Assembly: GCA_002708905.1 (NCBI GenBank)
Contig: PAPM01000024.1
Location: 124,001-188,000, forward strand
Direction of reading: 5' to 3'
DNA from: Pseudomonadales bacterium
Lineage (GTDB): Bacteria; Pseudomonadota; Gammaproteobacteria; Pseudomonadales; Ketobacteraceae
Length of the DNA stretch: 64,000 bases
Shown: positions 27,229-35,637 of the stretch, one piece after another
Position numbering within the stretch: the first letter of the stretch is position 1
Layout of the letters: each line of letters begins with the position of its first letter
Made by a program: the position numbers and the translations under genes
The notes under the pieces: model-generated
Databases searched by the model: none
Told to the model about the DNA's origin: nothing
The model's input: only the letters and a program-made list of their open reading frames with translations

Positions 27229-29634
27229 CTAGCCGTTTGAACGCCAGCGTTCAAAACTGACTATATTCTCATACAGGCTTCGGACGCTCATGGGCTTGCC
27301 GTAATAAAAGCCCTGAGCGAAATCACAAAGGTTTTCCTTAAGGAACTCAGCCTGTTCACTGATTTCAACGCCCTCTGCGACCACCTTCAGCCCCAGTTTG
27401 TGAGCCATGGCGATCACCGCACTGGTTATCTCCATGTCATCCTTGTCTTTGGGGATGTCCATTACGAATGAACGGTCCACTTTTAGTACGTGAATTGGCA
27501 GCCGTTTGAGATAGTTCAGTGAGGAATAGCCGGTACCAAAATCATCGATCGCCAGGATGATGCCCAGTTCCTTCAACAGGTTCAGGGTAGCGATGGTGGC
27601 ATCTACATTTTCCATAAGCAGGTTTTCGGTAATTTCGGCCTGGAGTTGCTGGCTTTGAATGCCGGAGGAGATAATCATATCCTTGATGACGCTCACAAGG
27701 TTTGGGTCGTGAAATTGACGGGGGGACAGGTTCACGGCTACATGACCATCAAGTGGCAATAAGCCCTGATCTGTAAATTCTTTAATATCCTTGCAGGCAT
27801 GACGCAGCACCCATTCACCAATCGGTAGAATCAAGCCGGAATCTTCCGCCACTGGAATAAAATCAGAGGGAGGAATAAAGCCTTTCTCTGGGTGGTGCCA
27901 GCGCAGCAGGGCTTCATAACCAATTAATTTTCCGTTCGCCAGATTGATTTGAGGTTGATAGTAAAGTTCGAATTGCTCTTGCTGCAACGCCGTTCTTAAC
28001 TCGGCTTCCATTGCCAGCTGGCGGGACAGCTCTATGTTCATCTCATCGGAGAAGAACTGATAGTTGTCGCGCCCTTTGGATTTCGCACGATACATCGCCA
28101 TATCCGCATTCTTCATCAGTGCGTTGGCATCTTCGGCGTCTTTCAGTCCCACACTGATACCGATGCTGGTGGTGATGATGACCTCCAATCCGGTAAGGCG
28201 AATGGGTACCTTTAAAACATCCAACACCTTACGGGCGATTGCGTCCGCTTCGTGGGTGTCGTTTATTTCCGGTACCAGAATAGTAAATTCATCACCTCCC
28301 ATGCGTGCCACAGTGTCGCCGGGGCGGGTGCAGAATCGCAGTCTGTGGGCGATGGCTTTCAACAGCTCGTCACCCTGATCATGGCCCATGGTGTCATTGA
28401 TCTTTTTGAAGTGGTCGATGTCGAGGAAGAGCAGAGCGATCATGCAGCCTTCGCGCTCGGAATTCTTGATGGCCTTTTCCAACCGGTTGCGGAATAGGTG
28501 CCGATTTGCCAATTTGGTTAAGGGGTCGTAAAGCGCCAGTTGCTCTAATTGCAGTTGCACCGATTTCAGTTCAGAAATATCCGATAAGCTGCCCAGGTAG
28601 CCAACAATACGACCGTTGCCTTCATAAAGTGGCTTGGCATGGCATATAACGTTCACGTCTTCGCCGTCATCCCGGAGCATTCGATATTCCATACGGAACT
28701 CTTCACCCTTTTCCAATGAATCTCGCCACCTTGAGAGTACCTGGAAGCGCTCTTCCGGATGGAGGGTTTTGATCCAGGCTTCCTGGGTAAGGTGGATATC
28801 GTAGATATTGGTGATTTCTCTCCAGCGCGCGTTGACGTAGGTGTACTGACCTTCTTCATCCGTTTGGAAAACACCAACGGGTGAGGAGGCGGTCAGGGTT
28901 CGGAATCGTTCCTCACTGTCACGCAGGGCCACATTGTCATGTTCTATTTTGGCAACCATGCCGTTGAATGCGTCGACCAGATTGCCCAGTTCGTCCTCGG
29001 TTGTTTTATCCGCTCTTAATGAATAGTTGTCAGACTGGCGTATTTTGATGGCAGTATCCTGCAGCTTCTTGATGGGTACAGTCACGAATGCCTGCAGTCT
29101 TACCGCCAGTAAAAACGTTATGAACAGGGTGATGGCAACGATAATGATACTGGTGGCGATATGAAGGAACATGTTTTCCCGCAGATCACCGAGATCCGCC
29201 AGCAAATAGAGTGTGCCGATTACCGTGTCTTCAAATACAACGGGCTCGCGAATTTCTTTGTAGGTGTCACCCAGTTGGTTAAGGGTTGGAGGGAGGGAAT
29301 CCTGGCAACGAAGAGGGTTGTAAGAGTTGCGGTGGAATGAGGCAAACAGTGCATCCCCAGCATCATAGAGGCAAGCAAGGGTTATGGCTTTGTGTGCATC
29401 CAGTGAAGCGAGGTTGTCCGTAGCGCTGATTTTATCGAGGAATTCCAGCGCCACGGTGCTGCGATCGGCCAATATTGTGGCGATGACTTTGTATTCCTGA
29501 TCAGCCTTCTGATGCGCATTCTGGTAGTCATACAGGGAAAAGAAAACGCCGGAAATGGTGAGTGCAAGCGCACTCGTCACCATGGCGATCATGATGGTTT
29601 TTACACGCAGAGACATGGAGCGAAGGATTTTCAT
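27229..29634 (-). CDS. Membrane GGDEF-EAL protein with CHASE8-like sensor, HAMP and PAS
   Basis: 801 residues. Two membrane helices (about 12-33 and 158-180) flank a periplasmic domain similar to the YfiN/TpbB CHASE8 sensor (segment AITLACLYDAGDALFASF). HAMP (about 180-235), a PAS domain (SSPVGVFQTDEEGQYTYVNA), GGDEF (RMGGDEFTILV near 443) and EAL (YEALLRWHHPEKG near 571) follow. The catalytic residues of both domains look intact (also DDFGTGYSSL and KVDRSFV), so it may make and break cyclic-di-GMP. Its start shares one base with the stop of the YfiR-like gene, which suggests control by that periplasmic partner. Confidence 0.93.
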   Translation of the reverse strand: MKILRSMSLRVKTIMIAMVTSALALTISGVFFSLYDYQNAHQKADQEYKVIATILADRSTVALEFLDKISATDNLASLDAHKAITLACLYDAGDALFASFHRNSYNPLRCQDSLPPTLNQLGDTYKEIREPVVFEDTVIGTLYLLADLGDLRENMFLHIATSIIIVAITLFITFLLAVRLQAFVTVPIKKLQDTAIKIRQSDNYSLRADKTTEDELGNLVDAFNGMVAKIEHDNVALRDSEERFRTLTASSPVGVFQTDEEGQYTYVNARWREITNIYDIHLTQEAWIKTLHPEERFQVLSRWRDSLEKGEEFRMEYRMLRDDGEDVNVICHAKPLYEGNGRIVGYLGSLSDISELKSVQLQLEQLALYDPLTKLANRHLFRNRLEKAIKNSEREGCMIALLFLDIDHFKKINDTMGHDQGDELLKAIAHRLRFCTRPGDTVARMGGDEFTILVPEINDTHEADAIARKVLDVLKVPIRLTGLEVIITTSIGISVGLKDAEDANALMKNADMAMYRAKSKGRDNYQFFSDEMNIELSRQLAMEAELRTALQQEQFELYYQPQINLANGKLIGYEALLRWHHPEKGFIPPSDFIPVAEDSGLILPIGEWVLRHACKDIKEFTDQGLLPLDGHVAVNLSPRQFHDPNLVSVIKDMIISSGIQSQQLQAEITENLLMENVDATIATLNLLKELGIILAIDDFGTGYSSLNYLKRLPIHVLKVDRSFVMDIPKDKDDMEITSAVIAMAHKLGLKVVAEGVEISEQAEFLKENLCDFAQGFYYGKPMSVRSLYENIVSFERWRSNG

Positions 29635-30206
29635 CAGCCTTGTCCCTCCGTGCGATATATCTTGCTGGCGATCTCCAGAAGTGGTGCCCTTATGGAAACG
29701 TCTTTATGCTGCGTGTTGTCCAGGTTGATTTCCAGTCTGATCCGTTGTTGGCTATCGATAACAAACCCTATGTCCCCATGTTTCTCAGCAAAGTCGTCGA
29801 CTTCTCCCACTACGATAGTATGCTCGAGTGGCAGAGAGAGGATCTTTTCCAGGTCTTTATCTTGAGCACTCTTGGTGATAAACAGTATATGACAAGCGTT
29901 TGATTCCACCGGCTCTCGCGATATTCTTGTCCTGATTGGCCGGTTTTTTGATTGCTTGGTTTCCAGTATGTTAAGGGCTTCCCTGGATGGAAGAGTGCCC
30001 ATAACACAGATGATAAAGGGATCGTTTGTGTTCTGCTCGTTTTCATTATTCCAGTTTATGAATTTGGTGAAATTGTAGAGATATACGAGCTTCAGTGTGT
30101 ATTCGTCTGGATTTACCGAGAGGGCATGGGGAGCCGGAAACAGCAAAAGGCAAAAGAGTAATGCTTTCGCCAAAGTCGATCGCCCCAATGCTTTTCCTTT
30201 GTCCAA
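29634..30206 (-). CDS. YfiR-family periplasmic regulator (DUF4154)
   Basis: 190 residues. A signal peptide (ALLFCLLLFPAPHALS, to about residue 30) is followed by the family motif LKLVYLYNFTKFINWNN. Other family features are FIICVMGTLPSREALNIL, HILFITKSAQ and a C-terminal IGFVIDSQQRIRLEINLDN. In Pseudomonas, YfiR sits in the periplasm and represses the diguanylate cyclase YfiN. The next gene encodes a YfiN-like sensor, and the two overlap (TGATG), so this is very probably a matched pair. I see no clear TolB-like/YfiB lipoprotein gene beside them. Confidence 0.88.
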   Translation of the reverse strand: MDKGKALGRSTLAKALLFCLLLFPAPHALSVNPDEYTLKLVYLYNFTKFINWNNENEQNTNDPFIICVMGTLPSREALNILETKQSKNRPIRTRISREPVESNACHILFITKSAQDKDLEKILSLPLEHTIVVGEVDDFAEKHGDIGFVIDSQQRIRLEINLDNTQHKDVSIRAPLLEIASKIYRTEGQG

Positions 30207-30376
30207 ATGATTACTTCCAAATGTGGGCTTGCGCGAGCACTGATTTTCTGAGTTCCACGCCTTGCGAAAATTGTCCAGATGCCTGTTTCAAGTTTAATTC
30301 CTAACTTATATTTTGCAAATTTTACAAAGAGTTATACGGCGGCAGGGGCTGTGCGTGAGATCCCGTATCCTGCTGA

Positions 30377-30937
30377 TCAGGAATTCTCCGTTAAAAGGGC
30401 CTGTATCTCCAAAATGGTTTCCTTGAGCTGTTCTTTGGTGAAGCGCGGCCAGGCATGGAGTGCGCCAAGGAGCCCATAGTAGGCTATTTTGCCCAATTTT
30501 CTGCCTTTGACGTCATCCTGAGCGAGTTCGGTGTAAACGGCGGTGATGAACCCCAGCCTAACACGGTCAATTCGCTCCACATGGGTTCGAACCATTTCGT
30601 TGGAGAAAGCCCACTGCCGCATGGCGATTTCCAATTCCGCATCGGTATTCCAGGCTGATTCCAGCAGAGTAGTCATTTTTCTATGTAAATCATCATATTG
30701 CTGGTTTGTGCGGTAAAGAATGTCTGTGGTTTGCGTCTGTTCCCAGAACGCGAGCATCAGGCTGATAAGCTCGTCCATCGAGTTGAAGTGGTGGTAGAAA
30801 GATCCTCTGGTCACGTCCAGCCTGCGCGCTATTTTTTCACCAGAGACACCCGTGGGGCCGAACTCCTTGAGCTGGTTAATGGCGGCTGACACCCAGTTTT
30901 CTTTAGAAAGTTTAGGCATTAGAACTTCTTGCTTCAT
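30377..30937 (-). CDS. TetR-family transcriptional regulator
   Basis: 186 residues from ATG 30937; ATG 30919 (MPKLSKENW) is a possible shorter start. The N-terminal helix-turn-helix is visible (GVSGEKIARRLDVTRGSFYH, about 35-54). The C-terminal half is a helical ligand-binding domain. It is divergent from the P450 gene, and a 14-bp palindrome lies between them, so it probably represses the P450 and itself. The ligand is unknown. Confidence 0.88.
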   Translation of the reverse strand: MKQEVLMPKLSKENWVSAAINQLKEFGPTGVSGEKIARRLDVTRGSFYHHFNSMDELISLMLAFWEQTQTTDILYRTNQQYDDLHRKMTTLLESAWNTDAELEIAMRQWAFSNEMVRTHVERIDRVRLGFITAVYTELAQDDVKGRKLGKIAYYGLLGALHAWPRFTKEQLKETILEIQALLTENS

Positions 30938-30943
30938 AAAAAC

Positions 30944-30980
30944 ATACAGGGTTGTATTGTCCTTTTTACGCTTCTATTCT
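30944..30980 (+). promoter_or_regulatory. Putative TetR operator overlapping the P450 promoter
   Basis: ATACA-GGGT-TGTAT (30944-30957) is a 14-bp inverted repeat of the type bound by AcrR/TetR regulators. It overlaps a candidate -35 TTGTAT (30952-30957), which is followed after 17 bases by TATTCT (30975-30980). Repressor binding would block the polymerase. Confidence 0.5.
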
Positions 30981-31044
30981 GAATTTATCAATAGACTGAA
31001 TGGTCATGTTTAAACAGAACTATAACAATGCATCGGAGATGTGT

Positions 31045-32394
31045 ATGACTGCGTCAACAGCAACCTTGCAAGAGGGAGAAAAAGTCCAGGCCAAACCGGT
31101 ACCCGGTGACGCCGGATTGCCTTTAGTGGGTTATACCTTCCATTCCATGATGAATCCGATCGGATTTTCCCGTAAGCGTTATGATCAGTATGGAGAGGTC
31201 AGTTGGTGCAACCTGTTTGGTACCCGTATGGTGAGCATGTTTGGCCCCGACGCCAATCAGTTTGTATTTCAGAATCGGGGCGACATGTTTTCCAACAACC
31301 AGGGTTGGGATTTCTTTATCGGCAAGTTCTTCCACCGCGGTATTATGCTGTTGGATTTCGAGGAGCACCGCCACCATCGTCGTATCATGCAGAACGCATT
31401 CAAGAAACCGGTGCTGGTTCAGTATCTGGCTGAAATGCAGCGACCGATTGAAAAGGGTATCCAAAAATGGTTGCCCCAGGATGATTTCCATGTGTTTACG
31501 GCGATTAAAAAGCTGACCCTGGACATGGCCACCGAGATCTTCATGGGTGAGAAGCTGGGGCCGGAGGCGACGGCGCTAAATAAAGCGTTTATTGATACGG
31601 TTCGGGCCGGAACCTCTCTGGTTCGTTATCCGGTTCCCGGTGGGCGCTGGAAGAAGGGGCTCGATGGTCGTAAAGTTCTCTACAATTATTTTAAGTCCAA
31701 GATTGCGGAAAAGCGTAACTCTGATGGCATGGACCTGTTCAGCCAGTTGTGTCGTGCAGAAACGGAAGAGGGGCAGAAGTTTACCGACGACGACGTGATT
31801 AATCACATGATCTTCCTGATGATGGCAGCGCACGACACGTCCACCATTACCCTTTGTACCATGTTCTATCATTTGGCCAAGAACCCGGATTGGCAGGATA
31901 AGCTGCGGGCTGAGAGTCGTGCGCTGGGCAAACCTCATCTGGAGTTTGAGGATCTGGAGAAAATGGAAGGTATGACCCTTGTGATGAAGGAGGCATTGCG
32001 ACTCTGTGCACCGGTACCTTCCATTCCCCGTCGTACGGTTAAGGACGTGGTGTTCAAAGATATCTTGATTCCAAAGGGTACGTTAATTTCCATTTCCCCT
32101 TATTTTACGCACTATATGCCCGAGTATTGGAAGAATCCGAAGCAATTTGATCCCGGGCGATTTGCAGAAGACCGTCGGGAAGATAAAGTACACCCTTATG
32201 CCTGGGTTCCATTCGGCGGCGGTGCGCACATGTGTATTGGACTGCACTTTGCCGAAGTTCAGGTAAAGGCCATTCTGCACCAGGTGTTGTTGCGATTTAA
32301 GTGGTCTGTGGACCCCGATTACAAAATGCCGGTGGATATGACGTCGTTGCCAGTGCCCGGCGACAAGTTGCCGGTAAAGCTCGAGTTTGTGTGA
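31045..32394 (+). CDS. Cytochrome P450
   Basis: 449 residues from ATG 31045, which has GGAG at 31035-31038; an upstream ATG at 31000 adds 15 residues. P450 landmarks are present: the I-helix MAAHDTST, the K-helix ExxR in MKEALRLCAP (about residue 330) and the haem loop PFGGGAHMCIGLHFAEVQ with the Cys ligand. There is no membrane anchor, as usual for a soluble bacterial P450, and electrons would come from a ferredoxin not encoded nearby. The N-terminal GLPLVGYTFHSMMNPIGF suggests a sterol- or fatty-acid-like substrate class, but this is a guess. It is divergent from the TetR gene. Confidence 0.93.
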   Translation: MTASTATLQEGEKVQAKPVPGDAGLPLVGYTFHSMMNPIGFSRKRYDQYGEVSWCNLFGTRMVSMFGPDANQFVFQNRGDMFSNNQGWDFFIGKFFHRGIMLLDFEEHRHHRRIMQNAFKKPVLVQYLAEMQRPIEKGIQKWLPQDDFHVFTAIKKLTLDMATEIFMGEKLGPEATALNKAFIDTVRAGTSLVRYPVPGGRWKKGLDGRKVLYNYFKSKIAEKRNSDGMDLFSQLCRAETEEGQKFTDDDVINHMIFLMMAAHDTSTITLCTMFYHLAKNPDWQDKLRAESRALGKPHLEFEDLEKMEGMTLVMKEALRLCAPVPSIPRRTVKDVVFKDILIPKGTLISISPYFTHYMPEYWKNPKQFDPGRFAEDRREDKVHPYAWVPFGGGAHMCIGLHFAEVQVKAILHQVLLRFKWSVDPDYKMPVDMTSLPVPGDKLPVKLEFV

Positions 32395-32400
32395 CGCTAA

Positions 32401-33135
32401 TCAGCAGAGGGAGAGCTTGCGCGCTTCCTCTGCTTCATTCTTTTTCAGGTCAATGAGAATCTCCTTTTTCTCATAAACCTTATTTATGCTTTCACCGTTC
32501 CAGTGGTAGACCAGCCATTTGCTTTGTACCGGCAATGACACAGCCGTGGGTCGGAATGCAGCGATGCATTCGCCCCCACGATTGCGAGCTGAAGGGTAAA
32601 GTACGCCATAGCATTGCGTGGTACGCAGCTGTGCGGCAAATTTCTGGGACGCATCATAGTCGTTTGGATCCGGCTGCATCAGGTGTGCATAGGATTCGCT
32701 GCGCAAATCAATCAGTGGCTTCTGTACGGTTCCCTTGTACACCCTCATGTCGATTTCACAGGCGGGTTCGGATGTGTATCCCAGGAAGCGCTCTCGGTGA
32801 AAAATGGTCTCGTGAATGGCTGTGTCCAGATCACAGGCAGCGTAGTAAACGCCATAGGTGCCGTCAGTGAAGCGACTGGCGTAACCGGTATGGGTGAAAG
32901 CGGCCATAACGACACTGGCGCCTGGGCCGCTGACCCGGTCTTCAAAGGCAACATGGGTCAGATCACCGACTTCTTCCTGCAGGCGTTCGTTGGTCAGTGA
33001 TTCAATTTCGAAGGCCTCTTCCATCAGTTCAGGCGGAGTGAAGCGTTCAAAAAAATTAATGGGCGGAAATTTGGTGGGAATGATACGGTATTGGGCACCT
33101 TCCACCCATACTTCCCTGTAATTCTGTTGTGTCAT
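32401..33135 (-). CDS. RES-domain toxin of an Xre-RES pair
   Basis: 244 residues. The RES family features are YRIIPTKFPPINFFERF, the segment GVYYAACDLDTAIHETIF with the conserved Tyr and Glu, and the C-terminal YPSARNRGGECIAAFRP. Studied members degrade NAD+ (NAD+ phosphorylase or hydrolase activity) and arrest growth when free of antitoxin. It lies five bases after the antitoxin gene, which is the standard order. This length is at the upper end for RES toxins. Confidence 0.9.
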   Translation of the reverse strand: MTQQNYREVWVEGAQYRIIPTKFPPINFFERFTPPELMEEAFEIESLTNERLQEEVGDLTHVAFEDRVSGPGASVVMAAFTHTGYASRFTDGTYGVYYAACDLDTAIHETIFHRERFLGYTSEPACEIDMRVYKGTVQKPLIDLRSESYAHLMQPDPNDYDASQKFAAQLRTTQCYGVLYPSARNRGGECIAAFRPTAVSLPVQSKWLVYHWNGESINKVYEKKEILIDLKKNEAEEARKLSLC

Positions 33136-33140
33136 GTGAC

Positions 33141-33563
33141 TTAGTGTCCCCGTTCCCCGTCCAAAAAGCGGCGTACGTCACTCAAGTCCGTAACCCGGCC
33201 TTTCAGCATGATGTCCAGAGCGGTTGCACCATTGAACAGTGGGGCCGTGTTGGGTTGTTTGATCCACGTTGCAGCCCGTTTGGGGTTAGGCAGCAGAATG
33301 TTGAGGGCTTTATAGATACCCATGATATAGGAGACGCGTTCCAGAGTGTCCTGGGACAGCCGAACCGGCTTGCTGGATTTGCCTTCGGCAAATTCCTTCA
33401 TGCGATAGAAACTGCTTTTTGCCGGGTTGCCCAGTAATGTCATCTGTTCCTTGCTGCTTAATCCCCATTCCTCGGTAATGCCGAAAAAGTTCAGCAACGC
33501 TGCAGCACTCAGTCGGTCTTCCCGGTTTTGGAAGCTGTGTTGTGATGCGGTATTGGTCTGCAT
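33141..33563 (-). CDS. Xre/MbcA/ParS-type antitoxin
   Basis: 140 residues. An N-terminal helical DNA-binding part (AAALLNFFGITEEWGLSSKE) is followed by the DUF2384 toxin-binding domain (LERVSYIMGIYKALNILLPN, WIKQPNTAPLFNGATALDIM, DLSDVRRFLDGERGH). It should neutralise the RES toxin encoded next and repress their shared promoter. A perfect inverted repeat lies just upstream of the start. Confidence 0.9.
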   Translation of the reverse strand: MQTNTASQHSFQNREDRLSAAALLNFFGITEEWGLSSKEQMTLLGNPAKSSFYRMKEFAEGKSSKPVRLSQDTLERVSYIMGIYKALNILLPNPKRAATWIKQPNTAPLFNGATALDIMLKGRVTDLSDVRRFLDGERGH

Positions 33564-33573
33564 TGGGCACCTC

Positions 33574-33599
33574 CCAGGTCCTGGTTACAGTGTACAGTC
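33574..33599. promoter_or_regulatory. Putative autoregulatory operator of the Xre-RES pair
   Basis: CCAGG-T-CCTGG (33574-33584) is an 11-bp inverted repeat next to the ribosome site of the antitoxin gene (GGGAGG on the minus strand). A tandem TACAGTG TACAGTC (33586-33599) lies beside it. The pair is the best local candidate for antitoxin binding. Confidence 0.4.
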
Positions 33600-33674
33600 C
33601 TGAATGGGAAAAAAGCAAGATAAATTCCCTTTTGGGGCTTGTTGGCTTTGGCTTGGAGTGCCCAGTTCAGCGAC

Positions 33675-35219
33675 TTAGCGGTCTTTTCCACTAAGATTTT
33701 CCAGTTTCATGCCAATCAGCGCGGCTTTCAGCAGGTTTAATGGTTTGCTCCAGGTTTGGTGGCTGAAAAGGGCCAGAATCAACTGGTCAAAGAGCTGATA
33801 TTTGGCTCGGGTGTATGGATACCAGTTTGGTTCTATCTTGTTGCTATCTGAGTCGATCAGTATGGATTTTGATTGCATATAGCCCAATAGACCCTCGGCC
33901 CCTTTCTGCCGGCCATAGCCGCTGGCCTTGGTGCCGCCGAAGGGCAGGGCGGGATTGCCCTCTGTAAGCATCACATTATTGATAGAGACGGCACCACACT
34001 CCAATTGCCGGGCAACGCGATAGGCGCGCTGTTGGTCGGAGCTCCACACACTGGCACTAAGGCCGAATTCAGTGTCGTTAGAGAGGTCGATGACTTCTGC
34101 TTCATTGCTGAAAGGGATGACGGGCACCAACGGACCGAACGTTTCTTCCCGCATCACCAGCATACTGTTGTCCACGTTGGTCATCAGGGTTGGAAGATAG
34201 AACAGTTCATTTTCCATCAGGGTAGACCCGCCGGTAAGAATGCCGGCACCTTTGGATTTCGCATCCACCACCTGCTGATGCACGATATCCAGCTGGAAGT
34301 CGGCCGTCATCCCCCCCATATCCGCATTACCCAGGTCGCCACTGTTTACCACCAGCTTGTTGATCTCCAGTTTTGCCCGTTCGACAAATTCTTTGTAAAC
34401 GGTGTCCTGGACATAGATTCTTTCAACCGAGCTGCAGGACTGTCCGGCGTTTGTCAATGCACCCCAAAGTACACCCTTAACGGCGCGGTCGAGATGGACG
34501 TCGTCAAAGACGATGGCCTGGTCTTTACCGCCCAGCTCCAGATCCACAGGAATGAGCAATTCCGCACACTGTGCCAATATTTTTTTGCCGGTACGGGCAC
34601 TGCCGGTGAAGAAAACCTTGGCGGGCTTCTGCATGATGAGGCGCTGTGCGCTGATTCCGGTTCCATAAACCACCTGCACGCTGTCCGCCAGAATGGGGTC
34701 CACTTGGAACAGCTTTTCAAACAGTCCCTGCATCGGGGTTAATTCCGACGGCTTGTAAACCACGGCATTGCCACACACATAGGCGGCCAGTATTGAAGTC
34801 AGGCCAATATGCAGTGGGTAGTTCCAGGGAGCGATGATTAACACAGTGCCCAGAGGTTCGTGAACGATTCTGGATTTCTTGCCCAATAACGTGATTGGGG
34901 TGGAGACTTTTTTCTCCTTAAGGATCTTGCGGGCGCTTTTTAATAGCCACTCAAAATTGTCCAATACCCCGAGTACTTCAGATACCAAGGCATCGGTGCG
35001 GCATTTGCGCGTTTCGCGGCACAGGATATCAATGACTTCATTGCGGTTTTCCACCAGATAATCCAGTAACTTTTTCAGTCCTTGCAGGCGTACTTCCAGC
35101 GGTAGTTGGGCCAGTTTGCGTTGCGCTGCGCGGGCGCGGGAAAATACTGCAACGGCATCCTGTTCACTAACGTCGGCTACCGCTTCAAAGGGGGAATCTA
35201 TCACCTTGCTATCCGTCAT
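33675..35219 (-). CDS. Aldehyde dehydrogenase family protein
   Basis: 514 residues. Family motifs are IIAPWNYPLHIGLTSILAAY (cofactor binding, about 125-145), the catalytic Glu in ELGGKDQAIVF (about 226) and the catalytic Cys in NAGQSCSSVERIYV (about 260). The C-terminal tail has a long hydrophobic/basic extension (YQLFDQLILALFSHQTW) that may touch the membrane. The sequence is closer to the class 3 / fatty aldehyde type than to succinate semialdehyde dehydrogenase. It is last in an operon with a GMC oxidoreductase, so it should oxidise the aldehyde that enzyme makes. Confidence 0.88.
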   Translation of the reverse strand: MTDSKVIDSPFEAVADVSEQDAVAVFSRARAAQRKLAQLPLEVRLQGLKKLLDYLVENRNEVIDILCRETRKCRTDALVSEVLGVLDNFEWLLKSARKILKEKKVSTPITLLGKKSRIVHEPLGTVLIIAPWNYPLHIGLTSILAAYVCGNAVVYKPSELTPMQGLFEKLFQVDPILADSVQVVYGTGISAQRLIMQKPAKVFFTGSARTGKKILAQCAELLIPVDLELGGKDQAIVFDDVHLDRAVKGVLWGALTNAGQSCSSVERIYVQDTVYKEFVERAKLEINKLVVNSGDLGNADMGGMTADFQLDIVHQQVVDAKSKGAGILTGGSTLMENELFYLPTLMTNVDNSMLVMREETFGPLVPVIPFSNEAEVIDLSNDTEFGLSASVWSSDQQRAYRVARQLECGAVSINNVMLTEGNPALPFGGTKASGYGRQKGAEGLLGYMQSKSILIDSDSNKIEPNWYPYTRAKYQLFDQLILALFSHQTWSKPLNLLKAALIGMKLENLSGKDR

Positions 35220-35223
35220 ACTG

Positions 35224-35637
35224 TTATCCTTCAGGGCGCTCGCAGGTTAGAGAAAATTCGATGGTGTCCAACGGGTTGTGAGAGATCCCAAGGCCGGTTT
35301 TGCCTGAGTAGTAAAGGCTGACCACCACGCCCTTGATGCCTATGTTCAGTTTTCGAAGTAATGCCGCTACGGCAGTGGGAAAACGATCAGCGTTATCCGC
35401 CAACTTCACAATCCAGTGAATCACCATGGTCGGGGCTATGTAGAAAAACAGAAGCAGCATGCCGAAATCCCGAATGTCATCCGGGTGCGCGCTGCCCATG
35501 GCGGTATCCACATAGGCTATGCATCCCGTCTCTGAAAAGGCGGGAAAATCCTGGCCGCCGGGCATCATGACGTCGCCAAGTTTCTGCAATCCCTTTAATT
35601 GTCGGACGGAGAACAGACTTGAAGTATATTGGTTCAT
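35224..35637 (-). CDS. Small protein coupled to the GMC oxidoreductase, gluconate-dehydrogenase subunit-3-like
   Basis: 137 residues, no signal peptide. The start LKGLQKLGDVMMPGGQDFPA and a helical body ending KGVVVSLYYSGKTGLGISHN recall the small third subunit of gluconate 2-dehydrogenase, which supports a GMC flavoprotein, but it is shorter than usual. A hydrophobic stretch lies in the middle (FGMLLLFFYIAPTMVIHWIV). Its start overlaps the GMC stop by four bases (ATGA). The likely role is a partner subunit or chaperone. The assignment is from weak resemblance and context. Confidence 0.5.
   Translation of the reverse strand: MNQYTSSLFSVRQLKGLQKLGDVMMPGGQDFPAFSETGCIAYVDTAMGSAHPDDIRDFGMLLLFFYIAPTMVIHWIVKLADNADRFPTAVAALLRKLNIGIKGVVVSLYYSGKTGLGISHNPLDTIEFSLTCERPEG

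Noticed and set aside
34005-34742. 245-residue plus-strand frame inside the aldehyde dehydrogenase gene
   Set aside because: Antisense shadow; His/Phe-rich with no start signal.
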